The notes under the pieces: model-generated
What the model was told of the DNA's origin: nothing
The model's database searches: none
What the model saw: only the letters and a program-made list of their open reading frames with translations
Translations under genes and position numbers: made by a program
Shown: piece by piece, positions 24,476 to 35,884 of the stretch
How positions within the stretch are numbered: position 1 is the first letter of the stretch
Layout: every line of letters starts with the position of its first letter
Assembly (NCBI GenBank): GCA_905250025.1
Contig: CAJNOJ010000100.1
Location: 1-64,000, forward strand
DNA from: Adineta ricciae
Lineage: Eukaryota; Rotifera; Eurotatoria; Adinetida; Adinetidae
Direction: 5' to 3'
DNA length: 64,000 nucleotides

Positions 24476-25200
24476 TCTCTTAGTTACTGTAACGATAATG
24501 ATACCGTTCATCTCTTTCTGCCCTTTATTCTCTCACCTCTATATCATATTACCTCCGGGTCATCTCTCTCTCTCTGTCTCTCTCCTCTATGTAAGCGTGT
24601 GACTTATTGTGAAGTAGACACATTCTGGTCATGTAGAGTAGTCAATAAACATCTATACTGTGAGAAGCGGTCAGCTACGCAACCAGTTTGTCGTTACAGT
24701 TACTAGTGGACTACATGGAAGCATACCATCGAACAGTGATCCAGTGGAGAAGATCTTTCTTCCACAACTAAGTCGTCAAGAAGTTATACACCATCTATTA
24801 CCAATACACCTAACGAATATCTTAAACAACAACAGACGTAGCGTGATGCTCACACGATCAACCACTCCGTCAAAATATTTTAGTCCAAAAACAAATTATT
24901 GTGTCATCATGAAGATAATAAAGCGTCCACTGACCGATCCTTTTCCAGAATCAATTAAAGAATATTTTGACCAAAGCGAATTAGAGTACATGAACCATGT
25001 ATTATACCAAATTGATCTTGAAAAACACAATGCTATTTTACAATTAGAGAAAAACCGACGATTGAAGTTAATTAATCGAACAACTCAACTTCCACCAATA
25101 AACGAACCTGATGATGATCAAGAATCGAGTAGCATCTTACGGGAAGGCAGATTTAACGGAATTAGTCCAAATGTTACTTTAAACGAAAGCAAATTTTTGT
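24476..25200 (+). mobile_element. Possible LTR-retroelement remnant with unknown ORF
   Basis: Downstream of a pyrimidine tract lies a polyadenylation-like stretch (GTCAATAAACATC near 24,640). An open frame follows, containing MKIIKRPLTDPFPESIKEY (ATG near 24,909) and a long charged helix (NHVLYQIDLEKHNAILQLEK). The order pyrimidine tract, AATAAA, then ORF is what one sees leaving a 5' LTR into gag. I found no second LTR, no protease, RT or integrase. The ORF runs into the CCGG-rich island. Confidence 0.25.
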
Positions 25201-25204
25201 ATAT

Positions 25205-25480
25205 TAACGAATGCCCAGGTCGATCATTCCGGCGACTGGATCCGTTGAAATCTGAGTCGTTTCCGGTACAGCTCTTTTCGATACCGGCACAGTTTTCGCC
25301 GATTCTAGCAAGTTCCGGCAGGTTCCTTGCCGCCGGAATTGCACAGGAAATATCCGATCAGTTCCTGGCCGTTTCCAGCTCGAAGTTTGCAGGAAAAGCT
25401 CGGGAAATGACTGGAACCTACGTTTGAACTTCCGGCCGGGATCCGGCGGCAAGGAAATGGCCGGAAAACGAACCTAACCG
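25205..25480. repeat. CCGG-rich island
   Basis: About 275 bp of unusually GC- and CpG-rich sequence in an AT-rich window, built from many near-repeats of TTCCGGC and GCCGGAA on both strands. It resembles the TCCGA island at 35.9 kb in style but not in the exact word. No open frame is convincing. Confidence 0.55.
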
Positions 25481-26094
25481 ACCGTGCCATAATAACCTGG
25501 TGGATCAATAATTTGCCAGCATCATCGATCGATCTGCCCATCATTGATCATCATTCAATTATCTGAAAATCATGCATTTATCTTTTTGCAAATTAAGCAA
25601 TGTTTTTCCATTGTTAGCTTTCCTTTTATAATCGATCGATGTTCATTAAAAATAAAAAAGTCATTCATCAGGAAATTATGATTCGACGTGAAAAGAATAA
25701 ATCAATAACGTACAAAGCTGTCAGATAACATGTTACCCCTATATTTGGTCATCTTGAGGGTGAGAGTATGATTGACGACAAGAACACCAGGCAACATGTC
25801 GACAACACACACATCCTCATTCAGTCGAAGGTTAAGCGATTCTGCCTCGACGATCGTTACTTGTTATAAAACTTCTTAAATAGCTTTGTGGCACTATGAC
25901 ATCCTATATTGTTTGAATCTGTTACGAGGTAAATTAAAAGGTGATAAGTTAAAAACAGGGTTATAGCGCGTATGCAATAATACAATGTGAGTTATTGTGA
26001 ATGGTTTCATGGACTGCAAACATTTACCAATGTTAGTTATTCAGTCGATGGCTCAGCGAGTCTATCTCGACGAGCGTTACTTGTGTTTAGCATC
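25481..26094. other. Intergenic
   Basis: Mostly AT-rich DNA. No supported gene or repeat was seen before the synaptotagmin-like fragment. Confidence 0.4.
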
Positions 26095-26525
26095 GTCTTT
26101 AATTCTCTTTGTATTTATTCGTTCACAATGTATCGGTTTATCATCAAATCATGAAAGCCAACAAATTATTCATTCATTTAAATTATCAATGGGTATAATA
26201 ACAAAAACAATTGGTCAAGATTCATCATTTCATTCAAATCTCTCCAGTCCAAAGGGTAATTATTCGTCTTGTCCAACAAATCAATGTGAAATAAATGAAT
26301 TGAAACATAAAAAACAATATCGATCAGCTGGATCTATCAATACATGTATGACTCAAGCACGTTCATCTGGTATGATACCGAATTTGTTTTCTTTACATCG
26401 TCCACGTAGTGCCAATTGGCGACAAGACTCAATCATTGACTGTAAACAAATGGCGTCAATTGAGTTTTATCTTTCACAAACAAATTCAAATAATAAATAT
26501 CGACGTCGATCTATTGCTATACATC
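26095..26525 (+). pseudogene. Fragment of the synaptotagmin-like gene at 30.6 kb
   Basis: The frame contains SMGIITKTIGQDSSFHSN, TNQCEINELKHKKQYRSAGS and LHRPRSANWRQDSIIDCKQM. These match the linker region of the intact gene at 30615-32090 (for example LHRPRSANWRQGSIVD) from the end of its TM helix to RRRSVAI. It stops abruptly at RRRSIAI, where GPI-gene sequence begins. It has no start, no C2 domains and no acceptor structure. It is a broken partial copy. Confidence 0.85.
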
Positions 26526-27170
26526 TGTGCACTTTGATGTACAGTAGATTGTTCATTTAAATCTGATCTTCATACTTCTTTCGAAATTCCTACATCATGC
26601 AACCAAAGTCAGTCTTCAACACAATGTTCTTTTCGCGTGTCGTATTGGTATCATCAATTAGTGTGTCTCATCAATACGATCGTTCCGATGATTGTGCAAT
26701 TGAATTCGCTACTAAAACTATGTCAGATTTACTACAACGTTTTGAAATTTAACTACACAACACTTCGCGACGAACTTTGGCCACTTCTTGCATCATCATC
26801 ACCAATTAAAAATACTGATCTTTCATGTTTCGATTCGGATGAAAATATTCGTCAATGTGGTTTGGTAACACGGCCGGGTATCTGTCAAGGTGCACAGCGA
26901 TTACGAAGAAATAGTCGAACAAATCGTGGCTGTAATAATAATCTTTATGGCAATGACAAATCGGTTGCTGCATACGATTTTGGCAATTTTGGAAGTTTCG
27001 AAATCAGATGTAATCGATCATTATGCAGTGGTCCATTGATATTTCAAACTGTAAAAGAACTTCTGTTCAAATACAGTATCACAAAAACGGTCGGTGGAAA
27101 ATTAAGTCAAGGAATAGCCATTCACTATCGTTCATATTCATCATTTTGACCCTTATTCATTTGATTTAAC
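26526..27170 (+). pseudogene. Broken copy of the GPI-type secreted protein gene
   Basis: This sequence aligns with 20886-21637. It lacks the start and signal peptide (replaced by the synaptotagmin-like fragment), has an internal deletion of about 115 bp after SYWYHQ, and carries an extra T in the run before GAAATTTAAC that shifts the frame. The 3' part (CGLVTRPGICQGAQRLRRN) is otherwise nearly identical to the intact copy. The C-terminal hydrophobic tail is also lost through a changed end. This is a clear pseudogene. Confidence 0.88.
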
Positions 27171-27745
27171 TGGAATAAGAAAAGAATCTGAAAAAGAAAA
27201 CAGACACATACACTTTTCATGTTATTTTCCTAGTTTTACAAAGAAAAAAACAAAAACAACGTTTTTTTTCTTATATTAAAGTTGAAGGATAAATTGTCCA
27301 TTGGGTTCATGAAATTGTCTTCCAACATATGTCACCCATGCTGTAACACCGACAACCAACGATAATGCTAATAAACCCAAATTCGCAATTAAAAATCGCG
27401 ATGAAAGTAAACTTAAGACTTGTAATTGACTAACTTCATAAGCAACACAGGCAATCAGGAATAGATTAATTAAATTAACGATGAACGTTACGTATGCATG
27501 ACTTGTTGCATAGATATGATATTGTCGACCGAGAAAGTAGGAAAATACCAAAGGCAAGAGGACAATTCCTAAGAGAATGATTAGAAAACCAAGTGCAATT
27601 AGTGATGCAAAGATGAAGAGATAGTCAGTTGTTAGGAAAGCGAACGTTGTATTTGCCACTAATAGTATGAAGCCGGTTAAGGAATGATAGAAAGCTAAAC
27701 AGCCTGCTAAATTTCCCCAACAAACACCGGATTTCCAATGGGAAT
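26526..27745. repeat. Segmental duplication, copy 2
   Basis: Same orientation as 20886-22205, about 5.6 kb away. It ends close to the first codons of the four-TM gene. Alternating near-identical and about 90% similar blocks suggest gene conversion after duplication. Confidence 0.85.
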
Positions 27746-27773
27746 TGTAAACAACGTTCGAATCAACTTCCAT
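27276..27773 (-). CDS. Four-TM membrane protein, intact copy, unrecognised
   Basis: The ATG at 27773 gives 165 residues starting MEVDSNVVYNSHWKSGVCWGN. Four hydrophobic helices follow (around residues 20-45, 50-80, 95-115 and 125-150). The short loops contain HIYATSHAYVT and the C-terminus ends GRQFHEPNGQFILQL. This layout resembles MARVEL or other tetraspan proteins, but the tetraspanin CCG loop is absent and I cannot name the family. A near-identical copy with a damaged start lies at 21733-22227. It sits convergent to the GPI-type gene, with under 150 bp between them in both copies. Confidence 0.68.
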   Translation of the reverse strand: MEVDSNVVYNSHWKSGVCWGNLAGCLAFYHSLTGFILLVANTTFAFLTTDYLFIFASLIALGFLIILLGIVLLPLVFSYFLGRQYHIYATSHAYVTFIVNLINLFLIACVAYEVSQLQVLSLLSSRFLIANLGLLALSLVVGVTAWVTYVGRQFHEPNGQFILQL

Positions 27774-30614
27774 ATCGAATAAACAATGAAGAATAAACAA
27801 AGATCAGTTATAGACAGAAACGAAAGAAAACACAATCGAATCAATTTTCTATTTTACTAAAACTTTCATTGGATATTTCCTTTAGACATAAACGAACAGC
27901 AAAATTTCTATCACGTCAAATATATCGTGTTAATGTTCCTGAAATTTAACCTTTGAAGAACTTTTGGTATTGCACTTCGTAATATCTCATGAATAAATCT
28001 ATAAATAACATGAACTATCTCAGTCGGTTATTTTGAATTGCGATTGATCTATGTTTATTTATAAGTTTCTTCAAGATGAATAGATTCATTCAGATTATAT
28101 GTTGAAAGAAATTATGATTTGATGTGCGCAGAATATCTAATGAGTTTGACATTATCTACATGTAGACTCTATTTTTGAGACATGGAAGACTTCACGACAA
28201 AGGTACATGTTCCATATAAGTCGAAACTAACTCTTATCTATATTTTATCGTATTTGACACATATAATTTGTTCGTAATTATAATAATAAGACATGACTTA
28301 TCTCGTTATTCATGGGTTATATCGATTAGTAAAGGGGAACATTCTCCTGACATTGTATATTTTCCTTTCAGATGGTGAAATGTTTTACTCGTACGGGTTT
28401 TTCTTGATTATACATAAGGAAGAGTCAATATTTTTGCTTTTTTACCGTGACACTTTTTATTTGAGCTCATAATCACGATTGTCGTAGGAGGAGATATGAA
28501 TAGACAAGTATTTAAATTAAATGACAGTTTGTCACCGCAGTTTCACAATCGAATTTGTTCTTAGATAGTTCATCAAACTTAATAGACAATCCGAATTATA
28601 AATGAATTAATTAAAATATTATGTTTAATCATCACAAATTGAGATCAGACACGTTCGATTTTGTCATAAGGAAGATTGGTCGAGTATGTATTAACACTAA
28701 ATATGACCGCGGAGGAGAAAGCGTTAGAAGGATTCCCTGAACATTGTTATTGTTGTCAAATTCAACATAATTCAAGTTCCTTGTCGCTTGTCATGTGTCG
28801 ACGCAAACTATTTTCCAGTGTTTTCTATCGTGACTTGTCGGAGATGTTCGAACTCCAGTACTATGCATCGAGGTTAAAGGAAAAGGTTCCATATGAACTT
28901 GTTTTTGTTAGATTTGATCATTATTTTCTTCTGTTTTCATTTTCTTGACGTTTTCCTCATTGAATTCAATTAATTTTGACGAAACATGAGCTTTTCTCTG
29001 ACGTCAGAATAAACTTATTTGTGATATATCTATGGAAAGCTTATATTTAGTCATCTCTTCTCTAATGACGGCATCTTGATTCATCACTCGTCGCGATGTA
29101 CGTGCAGAACAATCTTAGTTTTAATTTCTTTTTTTTTGCCGAGATAAAAACAATTATGTGAACACCATCGGATTTTGTATATTCCCTGGTTTTGCCTACG
29201 AGCAGACTGTCTCAAGTACTAAAAAAACGTTTTGTTTTTCATCGCATTTCTATAGAAGATTCAGACATCAACCAGCAGGGCATCTTCTTCTTCAAATTCT
29301 CGCCATGATTATGTATGTATTGAGATATTCTGTTCGATTTGTTCTATTATCATTTATGAGCTAATATATGATAATTGAATTTGATAGAATAGTCAAATTT
29401 GCCGCCCCCAAAATATCTAATCTTGTCTTAAGAGAATTGTAATAATCATCTCTACACTTAAAAGATATCTGCAATTGACAAGTGATGACACATAGAAATT
29501 CCAGAAGACATTTCTTTTTCTTTTCTCGTCTGTTTCGTCGTTGTAACATTACTTTTAATCAAAATATGAAAAAAAACACAGAACAGGTGGTTTAGTTGAT
29601 GTCTCCTGGAAAAAAACTTCGTCTTTGTCTTTTCTCTTTTCCTCCTACTATTTCTAGTTGAGTTTTTCCTATGTAGTTCTTTCATACTTCTCCTCATTCA
29701 TATGATAATGAGAATACCACACACGCATCAACATCTATTCATTCCTTTTGCATCGATTAAACTCGCTTTTTAGAATATTAAAAAGCAGTACCTCCAACTT
29801 TTCTTTTGTTTTTGAGCAACTAACTTCTCCATCAAGCGTATGTTAAGTATTGTTCACCTGATTTTCTTTTCTTTTGAAACAATAGATGAAAAATATGCAG
29901 AATAATTACCTTCAAGAGAATAACAAATGTATCGGGGAAAATGACTTTAAAATGTACGCATCAAACAGAGTGTAGATGTCAACTTATCTTGTTAAACTTC
30001 TTTATTTTTCCCCGAAAGAAGTCTTTTTGTATTAAAAAATAGGCAGCTAGACAATTTTTCTTTCTTGTTATGCAAGTTTTTCAGTATTTGATAAAAACAA
30101 GACCAGAGCGTATGATTTTCTTTAATGTCATTCATATATTGAGTTAATATTTTGTGATATTTTATATTTGTCAGAGGAAGCCTACTAGATATTGAACTAG
30201 TTATCAACGTAGAACATATTTTTTTTATTCATTTTATGAGATTAAATCAACAGAAAAGTTTTTTTTTGTCGTTTTAATGATAAGAGACTAAGAGAGGAAA
30301 AGCACATATAGTGAAGGAAATGGAATTGTCGTTTTAAAATATGTCAGTTCATGATTTACTGTCTTTAGCAGGAAGGTCAACATTAGTCATTATTAAATAT
30401 ATGACTATTAAACTCATTGAAGTCTTGTGTATATATTTGGATATCACTAACTAGTTTTCTCTTCATTCGAGTTCTTATTCAAGATCCGATAAGTATGTTG
30501 TTTACTTTTAGATTAACAGATAATTGAATTTATGTTAAATACAATGAAATAAGATTATTTAGAATTTTTCTAGATGTTACAGATTTGTTGATTAAATCTT
30601 CAAAATATCAAAAC
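27774..30614. other. Gene-poor region
   Basis: About 2.8 kb of AT-rich DNA. Open frames at 28676-28948 and 29158-29697 have no ATG in good context and no family signature. It probably includes the 5' region of the synaptotagmin-like gene. An acceptor-like TTTTTCTAG lies at 30573, 40 nt before its start. Confidence 0.45.
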
Positions 30615-32090
30615 ATGCTTATAACGATTATTATTGGCAGTATTATATTTGTGTGTGTGATCTCATCGGTGATTTTCTACATATTTGTTCGTTCGCGAAA
30701 CACTCACAATTATACAAAGAGTGAAAAGCAACAGATAATCAATTCTTTCAGACCATCGATGGGCATCATGACGAAAACATTCGGTCAAGATTCACCAATT
30801 CAATCAAAAAACCTATTATCCCAAAAAAACAGTCGTTCATCTTACCCGACAAATCAATATGAAATCAATGAATTAACACATAAAAAGCAACATCGATCAG
30901 CAGGATCTATTAATACAACAATCACATCAGCACGTTCATCGATTGGTTTGGTTACTACATTTCCTTTACATCGTCCGCGTAGTGCCAATTGGAGACAAGG
31001 TTCAATCGTAGATCCCAAACAAATGGCATTAATTGAATTTTCTCTTCCCATACATAGCAACAATAGTTATCGACGTCGATCTGTTGCCATATGTAATAGT
31101 ATATCTGAACCGAAAGAGAATCCTCTCATTATCCGCGATTCAACTTTACCATGTCTTCTTTCATTTTCCCTGACATATTTGAAAAATTGTCAATTGAAAG
31201 TTCAACTTCATTCCATACAATCCTTACCCGTGAATCTTCATCTCCAACAGCTAACGATTAAAATCAAATTATCACCTGATGGAAAAGAAAAATCCGTTCA
31301 TATCAAATCATCGATTCAACATGACACAATTTTCGAAGGTGATCATTCGGTTCTTTTCTCGAATATTTCCTTTGAGAAACTTTCCGAACGAATTTTGACA
31401 ATGTCAATCTATGGAAAAGATCAAGCAAAGAAAACTATACATCTCGGTCATGTCGGTAAAATTCATTTCAATCAGGTTAGCAAGTTACAAGTTGATAATC
31501 AAGTCAATTTCATGCATGAAGTGGAAAAAACAAAACATGTATGTGAAGTTGTATTCTTCTCAAGATAGAAAATGGAAATATCTCTTTTCCTGTTTTAGTC
31601 ATCTGTTGAAGTACTCGTTTCTCTAGCAAAAACTGATGATCAACTCATGCGTGTCGATCTTCAACGTATTAAAGGTTTGAAAATAGATCAAAAGAGACTT
31701 GGTAAGATTATCTTTTATTCTTTGCTCTTTCGATACCAATCATTTGTATTGTTAGATGCAAAATTCTATCTACAAATTCTCCTTCTCGATCGTCACCGAC
31801 CATTGTCTGTCAAACAAACCAAATTTTTCGGATTAAATTCATCAAATTTAACTCTGGATGAACATTTCGATTTCAATGTTTTAAGTTACAACTCAAATAA
31901 TTTTGATCGTTTGATGCTCATGATCAATTTATATTCAAACAGCAATTCAATAAATGCCTATAAATGTGTGGCTCGTGTAAAATTGGCGTCAAGTTTATTC
32001 TGTTCTGGTAATGGCATTGTTCATTGGCAACAATTTCAAGCGCGAGGATCGTTTTCCATGTGGCATACATTAAACAAAGAACAACATTGA
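30615..32090 (+). CDS. Synaptotagmin-like protein, TM plus two divergent C2 domains
   Basis: Three exons (30615-31538, 31599-31701, 31756-32090; introns 60 and 54 nt) give 453 residues. The N-terminal TM helix (MLITIIIGSIIFVCVISSV) is followed by a linker rich in Ser, Arg and His. C2A begins near LSFSLTYLKNCQLKVQLHSI, and C2B spans the last two exons (FYLQILLLDRHRPLS). The protein ends SFSMWHTLNKEQH, keeping the WHXL-like motif. Calcium-ligand Asp residues are not evident in the loops. The start chosen is the first ATG of the frame, directly before the TM helix. It presumably acts in vesicle trafficking or membrane tethering. A partial copy of its linker lies at 26.1-26.5 kb. Confidence 0.8.
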
Positions 32091-34225
32091 AGTTCGATGA
32101 ACGAATAAGAACTGAACGAATTGTAACTTTGTTTTGAATTGATACGCTGGAATCCATCGTTTATTTTTCGTTTTTTTCCTTTCCATTGATTATCTTAGTT
32201 TTTCGGAAAAGAATAACAATAAAACAAGGCAAAAATTTACATTTATTTCAATTGTCAATACAGGGAATTGTTCAGTAAAAGTCAAGATCGAAGAATTTGA
32301 ATAGATTCTCATGTTTGAAGAGTATTTTGCATTGCGATGACGTCAAAGACTTTTCTCCTTTTCCTATAACATGAAAGAAAAAGCTGTAGGAAACTATCAA
32401 CACTCTTCAGATCTGCGTAGAAAAGAAAAAGGAAATTAATATTGCATTTAATCATTTTGAACTTAACAAAGAAATGTTAAATTTATTTACGAACAATCGA
32501 GATAATCTTTCATAATCACTTGACAATATAACCTGAAGAAAATTAATTTGAAATAATTGAATAAATCCATTTCTCGACAAATAAAGTATGCGCATTGACG
32601 TCAACGGATATCTCCGTAAAGAATCATATACCTCGTTGAATAGTTTTTATCTTTTCCTCTTTTCATAAATACTCAATAAGGCAATGTTGGTTATTCACAA
32701 ATTGCCTGAGTAAAATCTGATAACAAAAACTGTCGTACTACATCACATTGCCATCATATATAATTAGATATGAAGGACGGAAACATATTTTTTGTAATTA
32801 CTTTAACAATACACTGTAAAACACATGATTTCTAATGTTCTATGGTGTTTCTTACATTTTAAATAGACAATTCAATGCTATTTTTGTTTGCACCAAGTTA
32901 TATTACTATTACGTCAAAACGACACTATGTACTAAAAGAGATTTTGATGAACTAAACGTGCTTAAGACTGAAAAAAAAAGCAGGTAAAGTCACATGAGAA
33001 AACTAAAATTAGAAACAAATACTATGGTCTAGATTTATAAATAGCGTTTTCATGTGACTTTCATTAGGCCGGAATTAAAAGTGCATCTCTCAGTTAATTT
33101 AGTTTAATAAGTAGCAAAATATCTTTTGCAATGACGATTGATTGTTTCAATATTCTTGATTTTTTATGGATGTTAACAATATATGAAAATCGAGGTATTT
33201 TTATTATACGTACCTTCTATTCACCTGTTAAACATCGAACTCTAATTTATCGATGATTATTCTTGTCAACGAATAATTTCTCACATAATAGATAATTATC
33301 TGATGCTCAATGAATTCGAAAAGAAAAAATGCATTGTAAATTTCTCATGCGAATGACAAGAAGGATATGGCGCACATTCAACGTACTTTTTCAATGTTTT
33401 CATATCATTCAAATACTCTCATCACAAATCATCAGCATACTTCTTCTTCAATGAAAATACTACTTGAGTTAAGTTAACACATCATTCATCAAAGATAATA
33501 ATTATTTTGGTTTCTGATTGTTAACTATGATAGAAGGAGTGAAATAGAATCTCTTGTGATAGTCGATGTGCAACACTATGCATGTAAGTAGGGTTCCCCA
33601 ATCGTATAGTATCTTTTAAGGATAAGCTTACAACAACACTTGGGATAGAGTTGGAAGTGTTCCCATATAATCGTGATAATGAACACAGAAACAGGAACTG
33701 TCAGTTTACTGAAAGAGATTGTCTCGAGCATACTCCTACATAATACATGAGCTGCCTAATTCGACTTATTCTCTTTCTCGTAGAGAAGGGTCTTAGAAGC
33801 ATAAATTGTTTGCTTGCTTGCTTGTATGTCCGCAGGGTCAAAAAAACATCGAAAATCGATTTTTTTTTTTTTTCCCCGAAAAGACATTTCCAGAGGTATT
33901 TCAATGCGGAGACTTCGAATCTGATGTTAGTTTTTATAAATTTTTCATAAAAAAACACTTTTTTTAGACAAAGAACTACTTTTTTTTTACAAAAAAAACG
34001 TTTTTTTTTATCAAATTCGACTAAGGACTCCTTAGTAAGGAGTTTTTGGGGTCGAAGAGGATAAATCTGATGTTACTTTTTTGAGAGTTAAAAAAAAATT
34101 TTTCAAATCAAGGATACCGATTTTCAGGAAAACATTTATAACTTTTATCATACCGGGTATAGTCAAGTGTATAAGTACAATGAATAAAATATTGTGTCCA
34201 GTGTCTCGTTATGTAAAAATTAGTA
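32091..34225. other. Gene-poor AT-rich region
   Basis: About 2.1 kb without a supported gene. It contains an imperfect inverted repeat at 32986-33061, A/T homopolymer runs at 33,840-34,010, and a short palindrome (ACTCCTTA-G-TAAGGAGT) at 34027-34043. An 18-nt word at 33747-33764 recurs at 38662-38679 inside the NHL pseudogene. Confidence 0.45.
32986..33061. repeat. Imperfect inverted repeat, 42-nt loop
   Basis: AAAGTCACATGAGAAAAC (32986-33003) is the near reverse complement of GTTTTCATGTGACTTT (33046-33061). It could be the ends of a tiny MITE-like element or a chance hairpin. No flanking target-site duplication was verified. Confidence 0.4.
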
Positions 34226-34229
34226 ATTA

Positions 34230-34952
34230 ACTTTCGCAAACGGGTTTTGAACTAGCCATGTACCTGACAACAAAACTGAACTTCTTTCTGGTCTCTTACT
34301 TTTGGTACCAAACATGCCTGTGCTTCTCACCGATAACATTGCGTGTGATCTAGGGCTTTCGAATGGTACTCAAGGAATCTTTCGAAAGCTCATATACGAT
34401 GATCAGGAAGATCCGACCGATTCAAAAATAAAAAGGGAAGTATTTCCCTCAAATACGATTTACATACGAAAACCATTATATGCGCTCGTAGAAATTAACA
34501 CATCACAAGTAGAAACAAGTCTTATTGGACTCCGTCCTAAACTAATCCCTATTCCACTTATCAAAAAGCAATTTACTGTTTCCGTGAGGCAACTACTCTT
34601 CGGTCAACTGTTCGAACGTATGCAAGGTGAGAAAAAAGTTTCACAAATGATCCAAGTTACACGAACACAACTACCAATCGTACCTGCCTTCGCAATAACT
34701 ACATATAAGGCACAAGGACTCACCATGAACAAAATCGTAGTCGATCTTTAAGTTCCACTTACGACGATGCAGGTGTCATCAATATATGTACCACTCAGCA
34801 GAGTAAAGAGAGCAGAAGATGTAGTCATTCTTCGACCTTTTGATATGAAGTTTTTACAAGTTAGACCCTCTCTTGCTCAAGACGCTGAACTGAAACGTCT
34901 AGATGAACTTGACAAAAAGACAAAACGAGAATGTACCTCTTCCGCTTTTTGA
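34230..34952 (+). mobile_element. Helitron-type Pif1-like helicase fragment, 5'-truncated, one nonsense codon
   Basis: The frame from about 34,255 reads TELLSGLLLLVPNMPVLL, DLGLSNGTQGIFRKL and IVPAFAITTYKAQGLTMNKI. After an in-frame TAA at 34749-34751 it continues SSIYVPLSRVKRAEDVVILR. These are the C-terminal motifs (V and VI region) of Pif1-like SF1 helicases as found in Helitrons. The Walker A and B motifs, the Rep domain and the upstream part are missing, and a stop lies just before the fragment. Only the single TAA interrupts the remaining frame, so decay is recent. A cellular Pif1 origin is less likely given the sequence style and the neighbouring mariner remnant. Confidence 0.82.
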
Positions 34953-35305
34953 ACGTGTATAAATCGATATACTGTTAAGAGTTTAGTGTTATTACAAGTA
35001 TATAAAATGTATTATCATTTTTCAAATTATCTTAGAATAATTATTCGTATATGTTCAGTTTTTTACCTTTTTCTTTACATTTATCTGAATTATTGTAGTA
35101 GTCATCTCTCTTCTCTCATTGTAGCAGATATTTTATATCACGTTTTCTTATTTCCTTTCTTCATGTAATAACTCATAATCTACTTAATTGTATTGATACT
35201 TATTTAGAATATCTGGTTCTCGATTTGATATTTGGTATAAATATCTAATCTACACTAAAAATAAATCAATATATACAATAATAGCTTTAAAGTGTAATAT
35301 TATTA

Positions 35306-35630
35306 AAGCTTGGCTGGATCATCGTTCCGCATCCACCTTATTCTCCAGACTTGGCTCCGACAGACTACCATTTATTTCGTTCTCTTTCGAATGATCTACG
35401 TGATAAAAAGTTCAAGGACGAGAGCAACGTCAAAACGGAACTTATCAAGTTCTTTGATGAAAAATCCCAAGACTTCTACGAGCGCTTAATCATGCCTCTG
35501 CCAGAACGTTGGCGACTAGTGGTAGATAGCAATGGTAAATATACATCTGGAAACTAGTTGTACTTTTGAAGTGAAAAAATAAAAATAAAATTTTTGAAAA
35601 AAAACGCCAAAACTTTGTTGACAACCTAAT
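35306..35630 (+). mobile_element. Mariner-type transposon, 3' end only
   Basis: The frame reads KLGWIIVPHPPYSPDLAPTD, with the third catalytic Asp in SPDLAP, then FDEKSQDFYERLIMPLPERW and a stop at 35557. This is the C-terminal part of a mariner transposase (DD34D). The first two Asp residues and the whole 5' half are gone. The element appears to end at about 35630. There the reverse strand reads TTAGGTTGTCAACAAAGTTT, matching the style of mariner terminal repeats, followed by TA. It is inactive. Confidence 0.85.
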
Positions 35631-35884
35631 ATATCTAAGAACAGATATGAGTGAATATAAATGATTAGTATTTGATTATATCTGTCATCACAAAAGAACA
35701 GTTTCTAAGAACTGGCCGGTGGTTGGACGGCGCCTAACGTAACTCACCCTTGGTTACGCCACCAGATGGAAGGAAAGATGATCATTCTTGTGGAAAATAT
35801 TCAGAAGTAGCTGTTTCCATTAGAATGATGTTAATGTATTGTCAGAGATAAAAATTGAGACAGAAATACATCATTGATCTCTCC
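35631..35884. other. Intergenic after mariner end
   Basis: Short non-coding stretch, nothing recognised. Confidence 0.35.

Noticed and set aside
28676..28948. 90-codon frame with CYCCQ motif
   Set aside because: No ATG at its beginning, no flanking splice structure and no recognised domain.
34027..34043. Palindrome as a Helitron 3' terminal hairpin
   Set aside because: It lies upstream of the helicase fragment and is not followed by a CTRR end.
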